DNA of 64,000 nucleotides, taken from contig NZ_FMYL01000004.1 in the NCBI RefSeq assembly GCF_900096955.1, positions 62,001 through 126,000 on the forward strand, given 5' to 3'. Of this stretch, positions 1-8,928 are shown one piece after another. A model generated the notes under the pieces. The model was given only the letters and a program-made list of their open reading frames with translations. It was not told the DNA's origin and made no database searches. Every line of letters starts with the position of its first letter. Position 1 is the stretch's first letter. This DNA is from Acinetobacter boissieri (GTDB lineage Bacteria; Pseudomonadota; Gammaproteobacteria; Pseudomonadales; Moraxellaceae). The translations under genes and the position numbers were made by a program.

Positions 1-10
1 ACACCATAAA

Positions 11-36
11 GGCGGGCAATGCTCGCCTTTTTTTAT
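11..36 (+). terminator. intrinsic terminator of a gene left of the window
   Basis: A 7-bp GC-rich stem (11-17 with 21-27, one G-T pair) and a 3-nt loop are followed by a run of seven T. This is a classic rho-independent terminator. It must close a transcript entering from the left and it separates that transcript from dnaG. Confidence 0.85.
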
Positions 37-48
37 TCGACTCACTTT

Positions 49-57
49 TGCTACACT
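49..57 (+). promoter_or_regulatory. probable extended -10 promoter of dnaG
   Basis: The bases TGCTACACT form an extended -10 element (TGn plus TACACT) about 34 nt before the dnaG start and just after the preceding terminator. No convincing -35 box is visible, which fits an extended -10 promoter. The same TGC-plus-hexamer pattern occurs before valS and before the PuuP-like permease. Confidence 0.4.
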
Positions 58-90
58 GTAGCCACACATCAATTTTTGAGTACATGATTC

Positions 91-1953
91 ATGGCCATCC
101 CACAACAGACCATCGACCATATTTTAGACAGAGTCGACCTTGTCGAGTTGATTGGCCAACGCGTAAAACTTAAAAAAACAGGACGAACTTATTCGGGCTG
201 TTGCCCTTTTCACCAAGAAAAAAGCCCATCTTTTCACGTCTATCAAGATAAACAGTATTATCACTGCTTTGGCTGCCAAGCCAATGGCAATGCTATTCGA
301 TTTTTGATGGACATCGACAGCCGTAATTTTATCGATGTGATGAAAGACTTATCAAGTCAAACAGGTATTGAACTCCCAAAAGACAATACAGACCAAAAAA
401 AACTGAGCTATAAAAAAACCAATACGCCAACACAAACAACACCCAGTAGTATCAATACCAAAGAAGAAAGTCTTACTTTTCAACCCGAACATGACCCTTT
501 TGCAATCTTCTCTGAACAAGAAAACTTTGACCATTCAGACTTACCTATTGCACAAAATATTGATCAAGAAGGCAACCTATATGACTTACTGGAAAATGTA
601 GCGCAGTTTTATCAACAACAACTCAAACACAGTACGACTGCCCAACAGTACTTTAAACAGCGTGGTTTAAGCCAAACAACCATAAATGATTGGCGTTTAG
701 GCTATGCACCAGAAGATTGGCAACATTTAGATAAAGCATTTGCATCAGATATTGAAGGGCTTAAAAAAGTTGGACTGATTCGTACCAGTGATAACGGTCG
801 AGATTTCAACTTACTGCGGGAACGCGTTATTTTCCCTATCCGAGATCCTAAAGGTCGTATTGTTGGTTTTGGTGGTCGAGCACTCAACAATGAGATTAAG
901 CCCAAATATATTAACTCTCCAGACTCAGATATTTTTCATAAAAACCAACTGCTCTATGGCTTATATGAAGGCACAAAAAATAAAGCCAAAGATTGGCTCA
1001 TGGTTGAAGGCTACATGGATGTGATTGCACTGAGTCAAGCAGGCATTCATGGTGGTGTGGCAACACTGGGTACAGCAAGCAACACAGAACACTTAAATGT
1101 TTTATTTAAGCGTAACCCTCGTCTAACCATTGCGTTTGACGGTGACCAAGCAGGGCAAAAAGCGGCCCGCAGAACACTCGAAATTGCATTACCACTTTTA
1201 GAAGACGGTAGAGAATTAAAGTTTTTTATTCTACCCAATGATCACGACCCAGACTCACTGATACAAAGAGAAGGTTTAGAACATTTTAAGTCACTTTGGC
1301 AAACTGCCCCTTTACTATCAGATTTTTTATTTGCCCTACTTACGCAAGGTGAAAATATTACTCACCCTGAAGGCAAAAGCCATGTGATGGGAGAGCTTAA
1401 AAACCTCACTAACATGTTACCTCCTAAAGGCTCTTATCGCTATCTGTTAGCACAATCGTTTAGGGAAAAGTTAGGACTTGGCCGACGCTTTACCCCTCAA
1501 AATAATAATGATGCATCACTGTCTTTTAATATTCAGACCAAAGACAAAGACTTTGCTATTGCACTACTGATTAGTCAGCCGTTTTTGTATAAAGAATTTG
1601 AACAGTTGCGGGCTTATGTACCGCAAGAAGATTTGCTTGGCTATGTGTTAAGCACACTCGATAAAATATTTGACCACTTACCCGAAGACCCCGATGCTGC
1701 TGTCTATTATGTGCTTGGTGCAACAACAGCTGCACAAATAGAAGTTACAACGATTTTAAAAACAACCAATATATTTAATTTAATTGAATCGCCTGAAAAA
1801 GCATTAAACCTTGCGAAAGAATATTCATTAAGCCTACAAGAAGATTACCTTAAAGAGAAAATGAAAAAACCTTCATCCCTTGCAGAGTCACAACACTTGC
1901 GTTTAAAGCTTAATGAGCTGACCAAACAAATTAGCCTCAAATTACTACAATGA
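91..1953 (+). CDS. dnaG: DNA primase DnaG
   Basis: DnaG makes the short RNA primers that start leading and Okazaki strands, working with the DnaB helicase at the fork. The 620-residue protein has the usual order of domains. First comes an N-terminal CHC2 zinc finger with Cys38, His41, Cys59 and Cys62. The catalytic core follows, then a TOPRIM fold with the acidic motifs EGYMD (about 307-311) and DGDQAG (about 350-355), and finally a helical C-terminal region that in the family binds DnaB. The linker after the zinc finger (about 105-165) is long and rich in Thr, Asn and Gln, typical of low-complexity spacer. The gene stands alone between two terminators. An ATG at 91 gives the expected MAIPQ start. 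Assignment is certain at family level. Confidence 0.98.
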   Translation: MAIPQQTIDHILDRVDLVELIGQRVKLKKTGRTYSGCCPFHQEKSPSFHVYQDKQYYHCFGCQANGNAIRFLMDIDSRNFIDVMKDLSSQTGIELPKDNTDQKKLSYKKTNTPTQTTPSSINTKEESLTFQPEHDPFAIFSEQENFDHSDLPIAQNIDQEGNLYDLLENVAQFYQQQLKHSTTAQQYFKQRGLSQTTINDWRLGYAPEDWQHLDKAFASDIEGLKKVGLIRTSDNGRDFNLLRERVIFPIRDPKGRIVGFGGRALNNEIKPKYINSPDSDIFHKNQLLYGLYEGTKNKAKDWLMVEGYMDVIALSQAGIHGGVATLGTASNTEHLNVLFKRNPRLTIAFDGDQAGQKAARRTLEIALPLLEDGRELKFFILPNDHDPDSLIQREGLEHFKSLWQTAPLLSDFLFALLTQGENITHPEGKSHVMGELKNLTNMLPPKGSYRYLLAQSFREKLGLGRRFTPQNNNDASLSFNIQTKDKDFAIALLISQPFLYKEFEQLRAYVPQEDLLGYVLSTLDKIFDHLPEDPDAAVYYVLGATTAAQIEVTTILKTTNIFNLIESPEKALNLAKEYSLSLQEDYLKEKMKKPSSLAESQHLRLKLNELTKQISLKLLQ

Positions 1954-1960
1954 GATAAAA

Positions 1961-1990
1961 AATAATGGGCAGTTTAAACTGCCCATTATT
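1961..1990. terminator. bidirectional hairpin between dnaG and a convergent gene
   Basis: A perfect 30-base palindrome (15-base arms) begins 7 nt after the dnaG stop and lies between convergent genes. A T-rich stretch follows on the plus strand and an equivalent one precedes it for minus-strand transcripts. It most likely terminates both dnaG and the small gene to its right. Confidence 0.8.
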
Positions 1991-2005
1991 TAAATCTTTT
2001 TAAAA

Positions 2006-2287
2006 TCAGTGAAAAAATCGATTACATTGGGTACGCACAAACTGTTGTACATGCATACGTTTTTCACTCAAAGACTCTTTTTGTTTTTGCTGTAACTCTT
2101 CAAACTCACCATCAAACACGCCAATAGATGGCAAATGAATCTTAATATTTTCAGGGAAGTTTTGCTTAAATGAATCTGCTTTCTCATTCAGCTTAATTAA
2201 AGCTAAACGCTGATAAGCACGACCATGACGAACCCACTGTGCATGAGACACCTGTTGTAATAGCTGACCTAAATCTTTATTTTTCAT
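2006..2287 (-). CDS. conserved small protein of unknown function (93 aa)
   Basis: I do not recognise a named family. The predicted protein is small, basic at the N terminus, predominantly helical in appearance, and ends in a Gln/Lys/Glu-rich helix, with no signal peptide or membrane segment. I place the start at the ATG at 2287, not at the in-frame GTG at 2296. A good Shine-Dalgarno (GAGGTG, 2294-2299 on the minus strand) lies 6 nt before this ATG, and the upstream GTG is part of that SD itself. The gene converges on dnaG with a shared hairpin terminator. The clean SD and terminator support a real gene. Function is unknown. Confidence 0.7.
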   Translation of the reverse strand: MKNKDLGQLLQQVSHAQWVRHGRAYQRLALIKLNEKADSFKQNFPENIKIHLPSIGVFDGEFEELQQKQKESLSEKRMHVQQFVRTQCNRFFH

Positions 2288-2551
2288 TGTCATCACCTCA
2301 ACTCAATCGCAACATTATGGCCAAAAGTAAGAGGGGTTGTACTAACCAGCACTTAGCTTTTTGGCGAGTCATTTATCTACAAAAGATATTACAACCAAAT
2401 GTTGTTTTCTGCCAAGCACCTCAAATCAAGAAATAGTAATACTATAAAATAAAGTAAATAAAAATCAAAAAGTTAATTAAAAAATAAAGAATGACCAACA
2501 AGTTCAAAATAAAATATTGACTTCTATTAATGTTACATTTTGCCTAAAACA

Positions 2552-3841
2552 CTAATCAAAATACTTATTTGCACGATCATCACGCAGAATCTGCTGTAAA
2601 TGTGTTTTTAGCCATTCGAAGTATTCAGGTTCATCTTCCTTTACTGCCTCACGCAATAAAATAGATGCTGGATGTAAAAGCTTATTTGTTAATCGATGTG
2701 CAAAATTCTTCATGACTTCTGCTGCATCTTCACCCGCTTCAAGGTGTTGCAATGCTAAAGCCAATTCTTGTTGTTGAATATGATGGCCTGCGTCACGATA
2801 TGCACTAATCACACCACCAGCGTGTCTTAATTTTTGATGTGACACCAATTGCATTGCAAGCTGGTTGACCATCACTTCAGCTTCTACTGCAGCTTGACGG
2901 CGCTGTGCTAAATTTTCATCAATCACAGTTTGTAAGTCATCAACACCGTACAAATATACGCCATCTAATATATCAACTTTAGGATCAATATCCCGAGGTA
3001 CAGCCAAGTCAACCAATAGCATTTGCTGATAACGACGACGCTTCAATGCAGACTTGACAGATTTAAAGTCGATCACTTGATGTAAGCTCCCCGTACAACT
3101 AGAGATAACATCAGCACGGTGTAAATGTTGCTCTAAATCAGCAAAGGGAATCACCTCCACATCAATAGAATGAGCTAATTCTGTTGCCAATTGTTGTGCA
3201 CGTTCAGCACCACGGTTACAAATCAAAATTTTAGCAACCCCCATATCAGCCATATGCTTTGCAACCAAGCTATTCATTTCACCAGCTGCAACCATTAACA
3301 CAACTAATTTTTCAGGGTGACTAAAGACTTGATGTGCCAATTGCGCCACAGCATAGCCCATAGATACGGCATGGCTACCTACAGCAGTTTCCGACCGCAC
3401 ACGTTTGGCGGCGTAAAAAGCATAGTCAAAAATACGGTTTAAGCTTGAGGACACAGTACCTTGATTTTTTGCCAGAGATAAAGCACTTTTCACTTGGCCT
3501 AAAATTTGTGGTTCGCCTAACATCAGTGAATCGAGGCCACTCGCTACACGCATTAAATGTGAGACTGCTTGAATATCTTCATGACAATAAACGTGAGTTG
3601 CTAGCTCAGACACAGCCACATTATTAGTACCTGCCAACCACTCAAGTAAAACTTCTCGTGAGTGCGCATTGGCATATACCTCTGTTCGATTACAGGTAGA
3701 CACCACAACCAAGTCATTGAACTGATCTTGTTTAGACTGTACGAGCAATAGTTCAGATAAACGATCTGCATTAAAAGCAATTCGCTCACGTAACTCAACA
3801 GTTGCTGTATGATGGTTGACACCAAGGGCAAAAAACGTCAT
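2552..3841 (-). CDS. hemA: glutamyl-tRNA reductase HemA
   Basis: HemA reduces the glutamate carried on tRNA-Glu to glutamate-1-semialdehyde with NADPH, the first step of the C5 route to heme and siroheme. The 429-residue protein begins [13 protein letters not shown]. It carries the catalytic cysteine (Cys50) in the signature STCNRTEVY and the substrate-binding [13 protein letters not shown] segment. An NADPH-binding Rossmann domain and a C-terminal dimerisation helix follow. It is divergent from the TPR gene, with only 32 nt between the nearest candidate starts, so the two promoters probably overlap. The siroheme gene cysG in the same window uses the product of this pathway. No obvious SD precedes the ATG. 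Confidence 0.97.
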   Translation of the reverse strand: MTFFALGVNHHTATVELRERIAFNADRLSELLLVQSKQDQFNDLVVVSTCNRTEVYANAHSREVLLEWLAGTNNVAVSELATHVYCHEDIQAVSHLMRVASGLDSLMLGEPQILGQVKSALSLAKNQGTVSSSLNRIFDYAFYAAKRVRSETAVGSHAVSMGYAVAQLAHQVFSHPEKLVVLMVAAGEMNSLVAKHMADMGVAKILICNRGAERAQQLATELAHSIDVEVIPFADLEQHLHRADVISSCTGSLHQVIDFKSVKSALKRRRYQQMLLVDLAVPRDIDPKVDILDGVYLYGVDDLQTVIDENLAQRRQAAVEAEVMVNQLAMQLVSHQKLRHAGGVISAYRDAGHHIQQQELALALQHLEAGEDAAEVMKNFAHRLTNKLLHPASILLREAVKEDEPEYFEWLKTHLQQILRDDRANKYFD

Positions 3842-3873
3842 CTAGTCATATCATCATTTAACAAAAATTATGC

Positions 3874-5634
3874 ATGTGTTATTGTGCATCATATGTATGG
3901 TCATCAGAAAAATTGGATAACAACTTGCAATACCTCTCTCGCAAGCATTCAGGAATACTGATTCGGCGCTATTCTAACACAATCTTACTCGTAAGTAGCA
4001 TGGCCTTGTTTATGTCGGGGAGAATATCTGCACAAAATCATACAACTACACACGACAACACACTCCCAATCAAACGCAGTATGATTGCCGAATTTGCTTT
4101 ACAATATGGCGAACCAAAACTGGCATTACAAAACTATACAGACTTAGCCATACACACTGATTCTACCATTGCCAAACAACGAGCGCTTGATATTGCACTC
4201 GATGAAAACGATTTAAATGCAGCTTTGAGCATTGTCATGCACTGGGTCAAACAAGATCCATCAGATGTTCCCGCCTTGTTTTATCTGACTCATATTTCAC
4301 TTAAAGCACACAAATACGAGCTCACAGCGAGTACATTAGATAAGATTTTAAGCATTGATTCAGATGCTGACCTTGCAGAAATACTTACAGGAATTTCGCC
4401 TGACAATGCCTCAGATCGCAATGCCCTTTTAGAAACACTACGAAAAAGTCGAGCAAGACATAACCCATCTATCATTGTGCTTATCGCGAACTTAGAAGCA
4501 CAAAATAATGAATTTACTCAAGCCATTAAAGATGTAGAGCGCGCATTGCATAAGCGCCCACATGTTACAAGCTTTATCTTACTCAAAGCCAATCTGCTTG
4601 AACTGAACGGCAATCAAGTCGCGACCGAGGCATGGTACCAATACTCAAGTCTGTACCATCGCCACAATTATGAAGTCCGACTTGCCGAAGTAAAGTATCT
4701 GACTAAAATTGGCAAGCCACAAATTGCATTAAAAAAACTACAATCCATCATTCAAATGTGGCCACAAGCAGATGAAGCACTTTTCATTGCGGGGCTTACC
4801 AGTATTGACTTAAAAAGATATGACCTTGCTGAACACTACTTAATTCAACTTGGTCATTCCAATCGCTACCAAAATGAAGCCAACTATTACCTTGCAATTA
4901 ATGCTGAGCGCAAGCAACACTACGAAACAGCCATTGTTTATTATAGACGAGTTGATGGAAGCTTATATACTGTTTCACGCAGAGCGTTAATGAGTATTTT
5001 TGATAAAACAGATCGGTTATCAGATGCATTACGCTTTTTAACCCAAGAACGTGTAAATTACCCACAACACGCAAGTTTCTTATACCAATTACAAGCAAAT
5101 ATTTAAAAAAAACAAAATGATAAACAAGCTGCGATTGAGCTTCTTCATGAGGCCATACAAAACCTACCAGATGATCCAGATCTTATTTATTCACAAGTTT
5201 TACTGCTTGATCCTTTTCAAGACCGAGTACTATTAGAGCAAGATTTAAACCGTTTACTCACTTTAGAACCCAATAGCCCAACCTACCTAAATGCCTATGC
5301 ATATACACTGGCAGTACAAAATCAAAGGCTACACGATGCCCGTATGTATGCAGAAAAAGCGCTCGACCAAGCGCCCGACCAAGCCTCTATTTTAGATACA
5401 TATGGTTATATTGCCTTTTTGCAAAATGACTTCAAAACAGCCATTCCTGTGCTTGAAAAAGCCTATATTGCCAACCATAGCCCTAAAACAGGTGCACGCC
5501 TCGCCACTGCACTTTACTTAACTGGTGACAACAAAAAATTTATCTCACTCACAAAACAACTACAGCTAGACTTCCCTCAACATGCTGAAGTAATAAAACT
5601 CAATACACTCTTACGTCCACAATCACTGCTATAG
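3874..5634 (+). pseudogene. TPR-repeat protein split by an in-frame TAA stop
   Basis: The reading frame runs from 3874 to 5634 and is interrupted once by TAA at 5104-5106. Codons on both sides of the stop are in the same frame and continue the same helical repeat pattern, so a single substitution (for example TAT to TAA, next to a run of eight A) explains it. The first part is 410 codons and the second, read through, adds about 175. The protein has a hydrophobic segment near residues 36-50 ending in a signal-peptidase-like Ala-Gln, followed by tetratricopeptide-like helical repeats. It is therefore probably exported, or attached at the outer membrane, and involved in assembly. It lies 11 nt before lolB. 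The start is uncertain: ATG 3874 or TTG 3913 are both in frame. A truncated 410-aa product could still be made. Confidence 0.75.
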
Positions 5635-5645
5635 AGTATCGCTAT

Positions 5646-6248
5646 ATGTCGTATCAAACTCATCCTCAGCATATTTTACTAATTGGTGTCGTCATCTTTT
5701 TGACAGGATGTCAACAATATCAAAAAACAAAAATCAACCCACCACCAGTACTTGCTCCAGCAACCCAGACAACTACAACACCAAGTAACCAATTTTCAGT
5801 GCAAGGGAAAATTGGCATAAAAACACCAACCCAATCAGGTAGTGCATTTTTTACGTGGCAACAAGACCAAGATACGTTTAATATTGAACTCTCAGGAGCA
5901 CTTGGTATTGGAAAGACGAACATTCAGGGTAACTCACACCATGCCACGCTGATCAGTGCTAAAACAGGTACGATTGAATCTGAATCACCCGAACAATTAC
6001 TAAAACAAGCTACGGGTTGGAATGCACCTATTGGTAATTTAACTGCATGGATACAAGGTCAAGCAGCAACGTCACAAGCACAGATCCAACATGACTCAGA
6101 AAATCGTATTAATCAACTAGATGAAGATGGCTGGCAAGTTAATTTCAGCTACCATCCAGCACAAGAACTTCCCAATAAAATCATTATAAAACAAATGCTT
6201 GATAACAACCAAGAAAACCGTATTACCCTTATTATAGAAAATAGATAA
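5646..6248 (+). CDS. lolB: outer-membrane lipoprotein receptor LolB
   Basis: LolB accepts lipoproteins from periplasmic LolA and inserts them into the inner leaflet of the outer membrane. The 200-residue protein has a lipoprotein signal ending in the lipobox LTGC (lipidated Cys22). The central part (FSVQGKIGIKT, FFTWQQDQDTFNIELSG) matches the beta-strand pattern of the LolB half-barrel. It sits 3 nt before ispE, the same lolB-ispE order as in many gammaproteobacteria, and 11 nt after the interrupted TPR gene. Its partner lolA is also in this window but about 19 kb away on the other strand. Confidence 0.92.
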   Translation: MSYQTHPQHILLIGVVIFLTGCQQYQKTKINPPPVLAPATQTTTTPSNQFSVQGKIGIKTPTQSGSAFFTWQQDQDTFNIELSGALGIGKTNIQGNSHHATLISAKTGTIESESPEQLLKQATGWNAPIGNLTAWIQGQAATSQAQIQHDSENRINQLDEDGWQVNFSYHPAQELPNKIIIKQMLDNNQENRITLIIENR

Positions 6249-6251
6249 GCC

Positions 6252-7088
6252 ATGTATATTAAAGCCCCTGCACCCGCAAAACTTAATTTATTTCTACATA
6301 TTACACACCAAAGATCAGATGGTTATCATGAATTACAAACTATTTTCCAACTAATAGGCCTCTATGATTGGCTCACCTTTAACTCAACAGACAACACATT
6401 AGATATTAAAATTGATGGTGTTTCAGACATACAATTAGAAGATAATTTAATCTACAAAGCTGCAATAGGTCTTAGAGAAAGCGCAACAACACCATGTGGT
6501 ATACACATTCAACTTGAAAAAAATATTCCTATGGGCGCAGGCTTAGGCGGTGGCTCTTCCGATGCGGCAACAACGCTAATCGTATTGAATAAAGTATGGA
6601 ATTGTGGGAAAAATAACCGAGAACTTGCGCATATTGCAAGCACACTCGGTGCTGATATACCCCTATTTATACATGGACAAAATGCATGGGCTGAAGGTAT
6701 CGGAGATCAAATCACACCGATTAAATTACCTCAAAAACAATTTATCGTGCTAAAACCTGACTGTTTTATCAGCACTCAATTACTTTTTTCACAAAAAACA
6801 TTGACAAGAGACGCTAAGCCCTCTAAATTTTGCGCCTATCAACAACAGCCATCTATTTTTGGAAATTGTTTTGAGCCTTTGGCAAAAAAACTTTACCCAG
6901 AAGTAAATGAAGCATTGCTTTATTTAAACCAATTTGGTGAAGCAAAGCTTACAGGAACAGGTGCTTGTGTTTTTGTTGAAGTGAACAATAACATGACTAC
7001 TGATGACATTTTAAACCATGCGCCATGTAAATCTTACTTGGTAAATAGTTTAAACCATTCACCAGTACATGATATTTTTCAGGATTAG
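6252..7088 (+). CDS. ispE: 4-diphosphocytidyl-2-C-methyl-D-erythritol kinase IspE
   Basis: IspE phosphorylates 4-diphosphocytidyl-2-C-methylerythritol with ATP in the non-mevalonate isoprenoid pathway. The 278-residue protein is a GHMP kinase. It has an N-terminal PAPAKLNLFLHI motif, the ATP-binding glycine-rich loop PMGAGLGGGSSDAA near residues 92-105, and the C-terminal motif KLTGTGACVFVE. The stop codon TAG (7086-7088) overlaps the first two bases of the following tRNA-Gln by my tRNA boundary, so the messenger and the tRNA array are probably one transcript cut by tRNA-processing nucleases. Confidence 0.97.
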   Translation: MYIKAPAPAKLNLFLHITHQRSDGYHELQTIFQLIGLYDWLTFNSTDNTLDIKIDGVSDIQLEDNLIYKAAIGLRESATTPCGIHIQLEKNIPMGAGLGGGSSDAATTLIVLNKVWNCGKNNRELAHIASTLGADIPLFIHGQNAWAEGIGDQITPIKLPQKQFIVLKPDCFISTQLLFSQKTLTRDAKPSKFCAYQQQPSIFGNCFEPLAKKLYPEVNEALLYLNQFGEAKLTGTGACVFVEVNNNMTTDDILNHAPCKSYLVNSLNHSPVHDIFQD

Positions 7089-7161
7089 GGGTATCGCCAA
7101 GTGGTAAGGCAGCGGGTTTTGATCTCGCCATCCGTTGGTTCGAATCCAGCTACCCCTGCCA
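7087..7161 (+). tRNA. tRNA-Gln (anticodon TTG), copy 1
   Basis: A 75-base cloverleaf with encoded CCA. The acceptor stem AGGGGTA/TACCCCT, anticodon loop TTTTGAT with anticodon TTG, and T-loop TTCGAAT all fit. It begins inside the ispE stop codon and has no promoter of its own in view, so it is probably processed from the lolB-ispE messenger. Confidence 0.97.
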
Positions 7162-7186
7162 TTTAAACATCTGAAAAACATATATT

Positions 7187-7261
7187 AGGGGTATCGCCAA
7201 GTGGTAAGGCAGCGGGTTTTGATCTCGCCATCCGTTGGTTCGAATCCAGCTACCCCTGCCA
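7187..7261 (+). tRNA. tRNA-Gln (anticodon TTG), copy 2
   Basis: Identical over all 75 bases to copy 1, with encoded CCA, separated from it by 25 AT-rich nt. The spacer has no promoter-like sequence, so it is likely co-transcribed with copy 1. Confidence 0.97.
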
Positions 7262-7283
7262 TATATATGTGTCAAACATCAGT

Positions 7284-7358
7284 AGGGGTATCGCCAAGTG
7301 GTAAGGCAGCGGGTTTTGATCTCGCCATCCGTTGGTTCGAATCCAGCTACCCCTGCCA
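7284..7358 (+). tRNA. tRNA-Gln (anticodon TTG), copy 3
   Basis: Identical over all 75 bases to the other copies, with encoded CCA, 22 nt after copy 2. It is followed by an 89-nt spacer that holds a promoter for copy 4. Confidence 0.97.
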
Positions 7359-7404
7359 TTTGACAAAAATACAGCATGTTTTTTAATCGTAAACTTGTAT
7401 TTTA

Positions 7405-7433
7405 TTGACAATAGATACAAAAAACATTAAAGT
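7405..7433 (+). promoter_or_regulatory. sigma-70 promoter for tRNA-Gln copy 4 and prs
   Basis: A consensus -35 box TTGACA (7405-7410), a 17-nt spacer and a -10 box TAAAGT (7428-7433) lie in the spacer between tRNA copies 3 and 4. Predicted transcription would start about 7 nt before tRNA copy 4 (7448) and run on into prs. This separates the fourth tRNA and prs from the ispE transcript. Confidence 0.7.
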
Positions 7434-7447
7434 GCTGTGCAAATACT

Positions 7448-7522
7448 AGGGGTATCGCCAAGTGGTAAGGCAGCGGGTTTTGATCTCGCCATCCGTTGGT
7501 TCGAATCCAGCTACCCCTGCCA
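7448..7522 (+). tRNA. tRNA-Gln (anticodon TTG), copy 4
   Basis: Identical over all 75 bases to copies 1-3, with encoded CCA. It has its own promoter directly upstream and lies 36 nt before the prs start codon. Confidence 0.97.
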
Positions 7523-7558
7523 AATTCTTCCAAACCTGCCAACCGCCAAGGCTGCTTC

Positions 7559-8512
7559 ATGCCCAATCTTGTCGTTTTTAGTGGAAATGCACATCCACAA
7601 TTCGCTCAAAAAGTTGTAAGTCACCTACACGTTCCTTTAGGTTCAGCTTCAGTTAACCAGTTTTCAGATGGTGAAATTGCTGTTGAAATTACTGAAAATG
7701 TTCGTGGTAAAGATGTTTTCATTGTTCAGCCAACTTGCGCACCGACCAATGACAACCTTATGGAAATCTTGGTGATGGCAGACGCCTTACGCCGAGCAAG
7801 CGCAGGACGTATTACTGCTGTTATTCCGTATTTCGGATATGCTCGCCAAGACCGTCGTCCTCGTTCAGCACGTGTGCCTATTACTGCAAAAGTTGTTGCA
7901 GATATGCTTACAACTGTAGGAATTGATCGTGTTGTCATGATCGATCTACATGCTGACCAAATTCAAGGCTTCTTCGATATTCCCGTAGATAATATCTACG
8001 GTACACCAGCTTTACTTGCAGACTTACGTCAACAACAACATGATAACCTTATGGTTGTTTCTCCAGATGTTGGTGGTGTTGTTCGTGCACGTGCTGTGGC
8101 TAAACTTTTAGGTGATATCGATCTTGCAATTATTGATAAACGACGCCAAAAGGCCAATGTATCTCAAGTGATGCATCTCATCGGCGATGTAAAAGACCGT
8201 GATTGCGTCATTGTAGATGATATGGTTGACACTGCAGGCACACTGTGTAAAGCAGCTGATGCACTTAAACAATTTGGTGCACGCCATGTTGTTGCTTATG
8301 CAACACATCCTGTACTATCAGGTAAAGCCATTGAAAACTTACGTAATTCAGTGATTGATGAATTGGTTGTTACAGATACCATTCCACTCTCACCAGAAGC
8401 GCTAGAACTTGGTAAAATTCGCCAGGTTTCAGTTTCAAGCATGGTCGCAGAAACAATTCGTCGTATAAATAACGAAGAATCGATCAGCGCTATGTTCGAT
8501 AGCTACTTATAA
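7559..8512 (+). CDS. prs: ribose-phosphate pyrophosphokinase Prs
   Basis: Prs converts ribose 5-phosphate and ATP to PRPP, the precursor for nucleotides, histidine and tryptophan. I place the start at ATG 7559 ([14 protein letters not shown]), giving 317 residues, the normal family length. An SD (AAGG) lies 7 nt upstream, whereas the longer open frame from 7496 runs through the tRNA. Visible motifs are the catalytic loop FGYARQDRR, the metal-binding [12 protein letters not shown], and the PRPP loop [12 protein letters not shown]. It shares a promoter with tRNA-Gln copy 4 and ends at a strong terminator. Confidence 0.98.
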   Translation: MPNLVVFSGNAHPQFAQKVVSHLHVPLGSASVNQFSDGEIAVEITENVRGKDVFIVQPTCAPTNDNLMEILVMADALRRASAGRITAVIPYFGYARQDRRPRSARVPITAKVVADMLTTVGIDRVVMIDLHADQIQGFFDIPVDNIYGTPALLADLRQQQHDNLMVVSPDVGGVVRARAVAKLLGDIDLAIIDKRRQKANVSQVMHLIGDVKDRDCVIVDDMVDTAGTLCKAADALKQFGARHVVAYATHPVLSGKAIENLRNSVIDELVVTDTIPLSPEALELGKIRQVSVSSMVAETIRRINNEESISAMFDSYL

Positions 8513-8527
8513 GTATTTATCAAAAAT

Positions 8528-8559
8528 AAAGACCTTAATATTTATTAAGGTCTTTTTTA
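8528..8559 (+). terminator. intrinsic terminator after prs
   Basis: A 13-bp perfect stem (8528-8540 with 8543-8555) runs into a T tract 16 nt after the prs stop. The palindrome is A-rich on the left arm, so it may work in both directions. Confidence 0.85.
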
Positions 8560-8562
8560 TCA

Positions 8563-8583
8563 CTAGATTGGTCGCAAATCTAG
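8563..8583 (+). promoter_or_regulatory. short inverted repeat upstream of rplY
   Basis: Arms CTAGATT and AATCTAG (7 bp) enclose the 7-nt loop GGTCGCA, 28 nt before the rplY start and just after the prs terminator. It could be a leader hairpin that L25 binds for feedback control, as several ribosomal proteins do. The sequence alone does not prove this. Confidence 0.35.
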
Positions 8584-8611
8584 TTCCAACTCACTTAATG
8601 AGGACATCTTT

Positions 8612-8908
8612 ATGTCAAACTTTGTATTAAATGCTCAAGAACGTGCTAACGATCAACAAGGGAAAGGTTCGAGCCGCCGCCTTCGTCATGCAGCACAAGT
8701 TCCAGCAATCATCTATGGTGGCGATGCTGCACCTGTTGCTGTAACATTAGAACTTCGTCAACTTGTACGTTTTCTTCAAGAAGATGCGTTCTTTACAGAT
8801 GTTATCGAAATTAAAGTTGGCGATAAAACTGAAAGCGTTAAAATTCAAGCGCTACAACGTCACCCTTCAAAAGAAACACCTATGCACGCTGACTTTAAAC
8901 GCGCATAA
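8612..8908 (+). CDS. rplY: 50S ribosomal protein L25
   Basis: L25 binds 5S rRNA in the large subunit. The 98-residue protein is the short form without the C-terminal CTC/TL5 extension. The segment GSSRRLRHAAQVPAIIYGG and the later VKIQALQRHPSKETPMHADF match the family. A GAGG Shine-Dalgarno is visible before the ATG. The order prs-rplY-pth is conserved in many gammaproteobacteria. Confidence 0.95.
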   Translation: MSNFVLNAQERANDQQGKGSSRRLRHAAQVPAIIYGGDAAPVAVTLELRQLVRFLQEDAFFTDVIEIKVGDKTESVKIQALQRHPSKETPMHADFKRA

Positions 8909-8928
8909 GTCAATCTAAGCATTATTTT

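Noticed and set aside
2324-2436. small plus-strand frame after the unknown gene at 2.0-2.3 kb
   Set aside because: No SD, and partly an artefact of the opposite-strand upstream region; composition is not protein-like.
5104-5634. frameshift or programmed recoding in the TPR gene
   Set aside because: Upstream and downstream parts share the same frame, so no shift is needed. The nearby ATG at the A run is out of frame and cannot restart the protein.
7201-7386. short open frames through the tRNA array
   Set aside because: They arise from the repeated tRNA sequence itself and end in spacer DNA.
7087-7522. tRNA array as an integration site for a mobile element
   Set aside because: All four genes are complete, flanks are ordinary core genes, and there is no integrase or partial tRNA copy.
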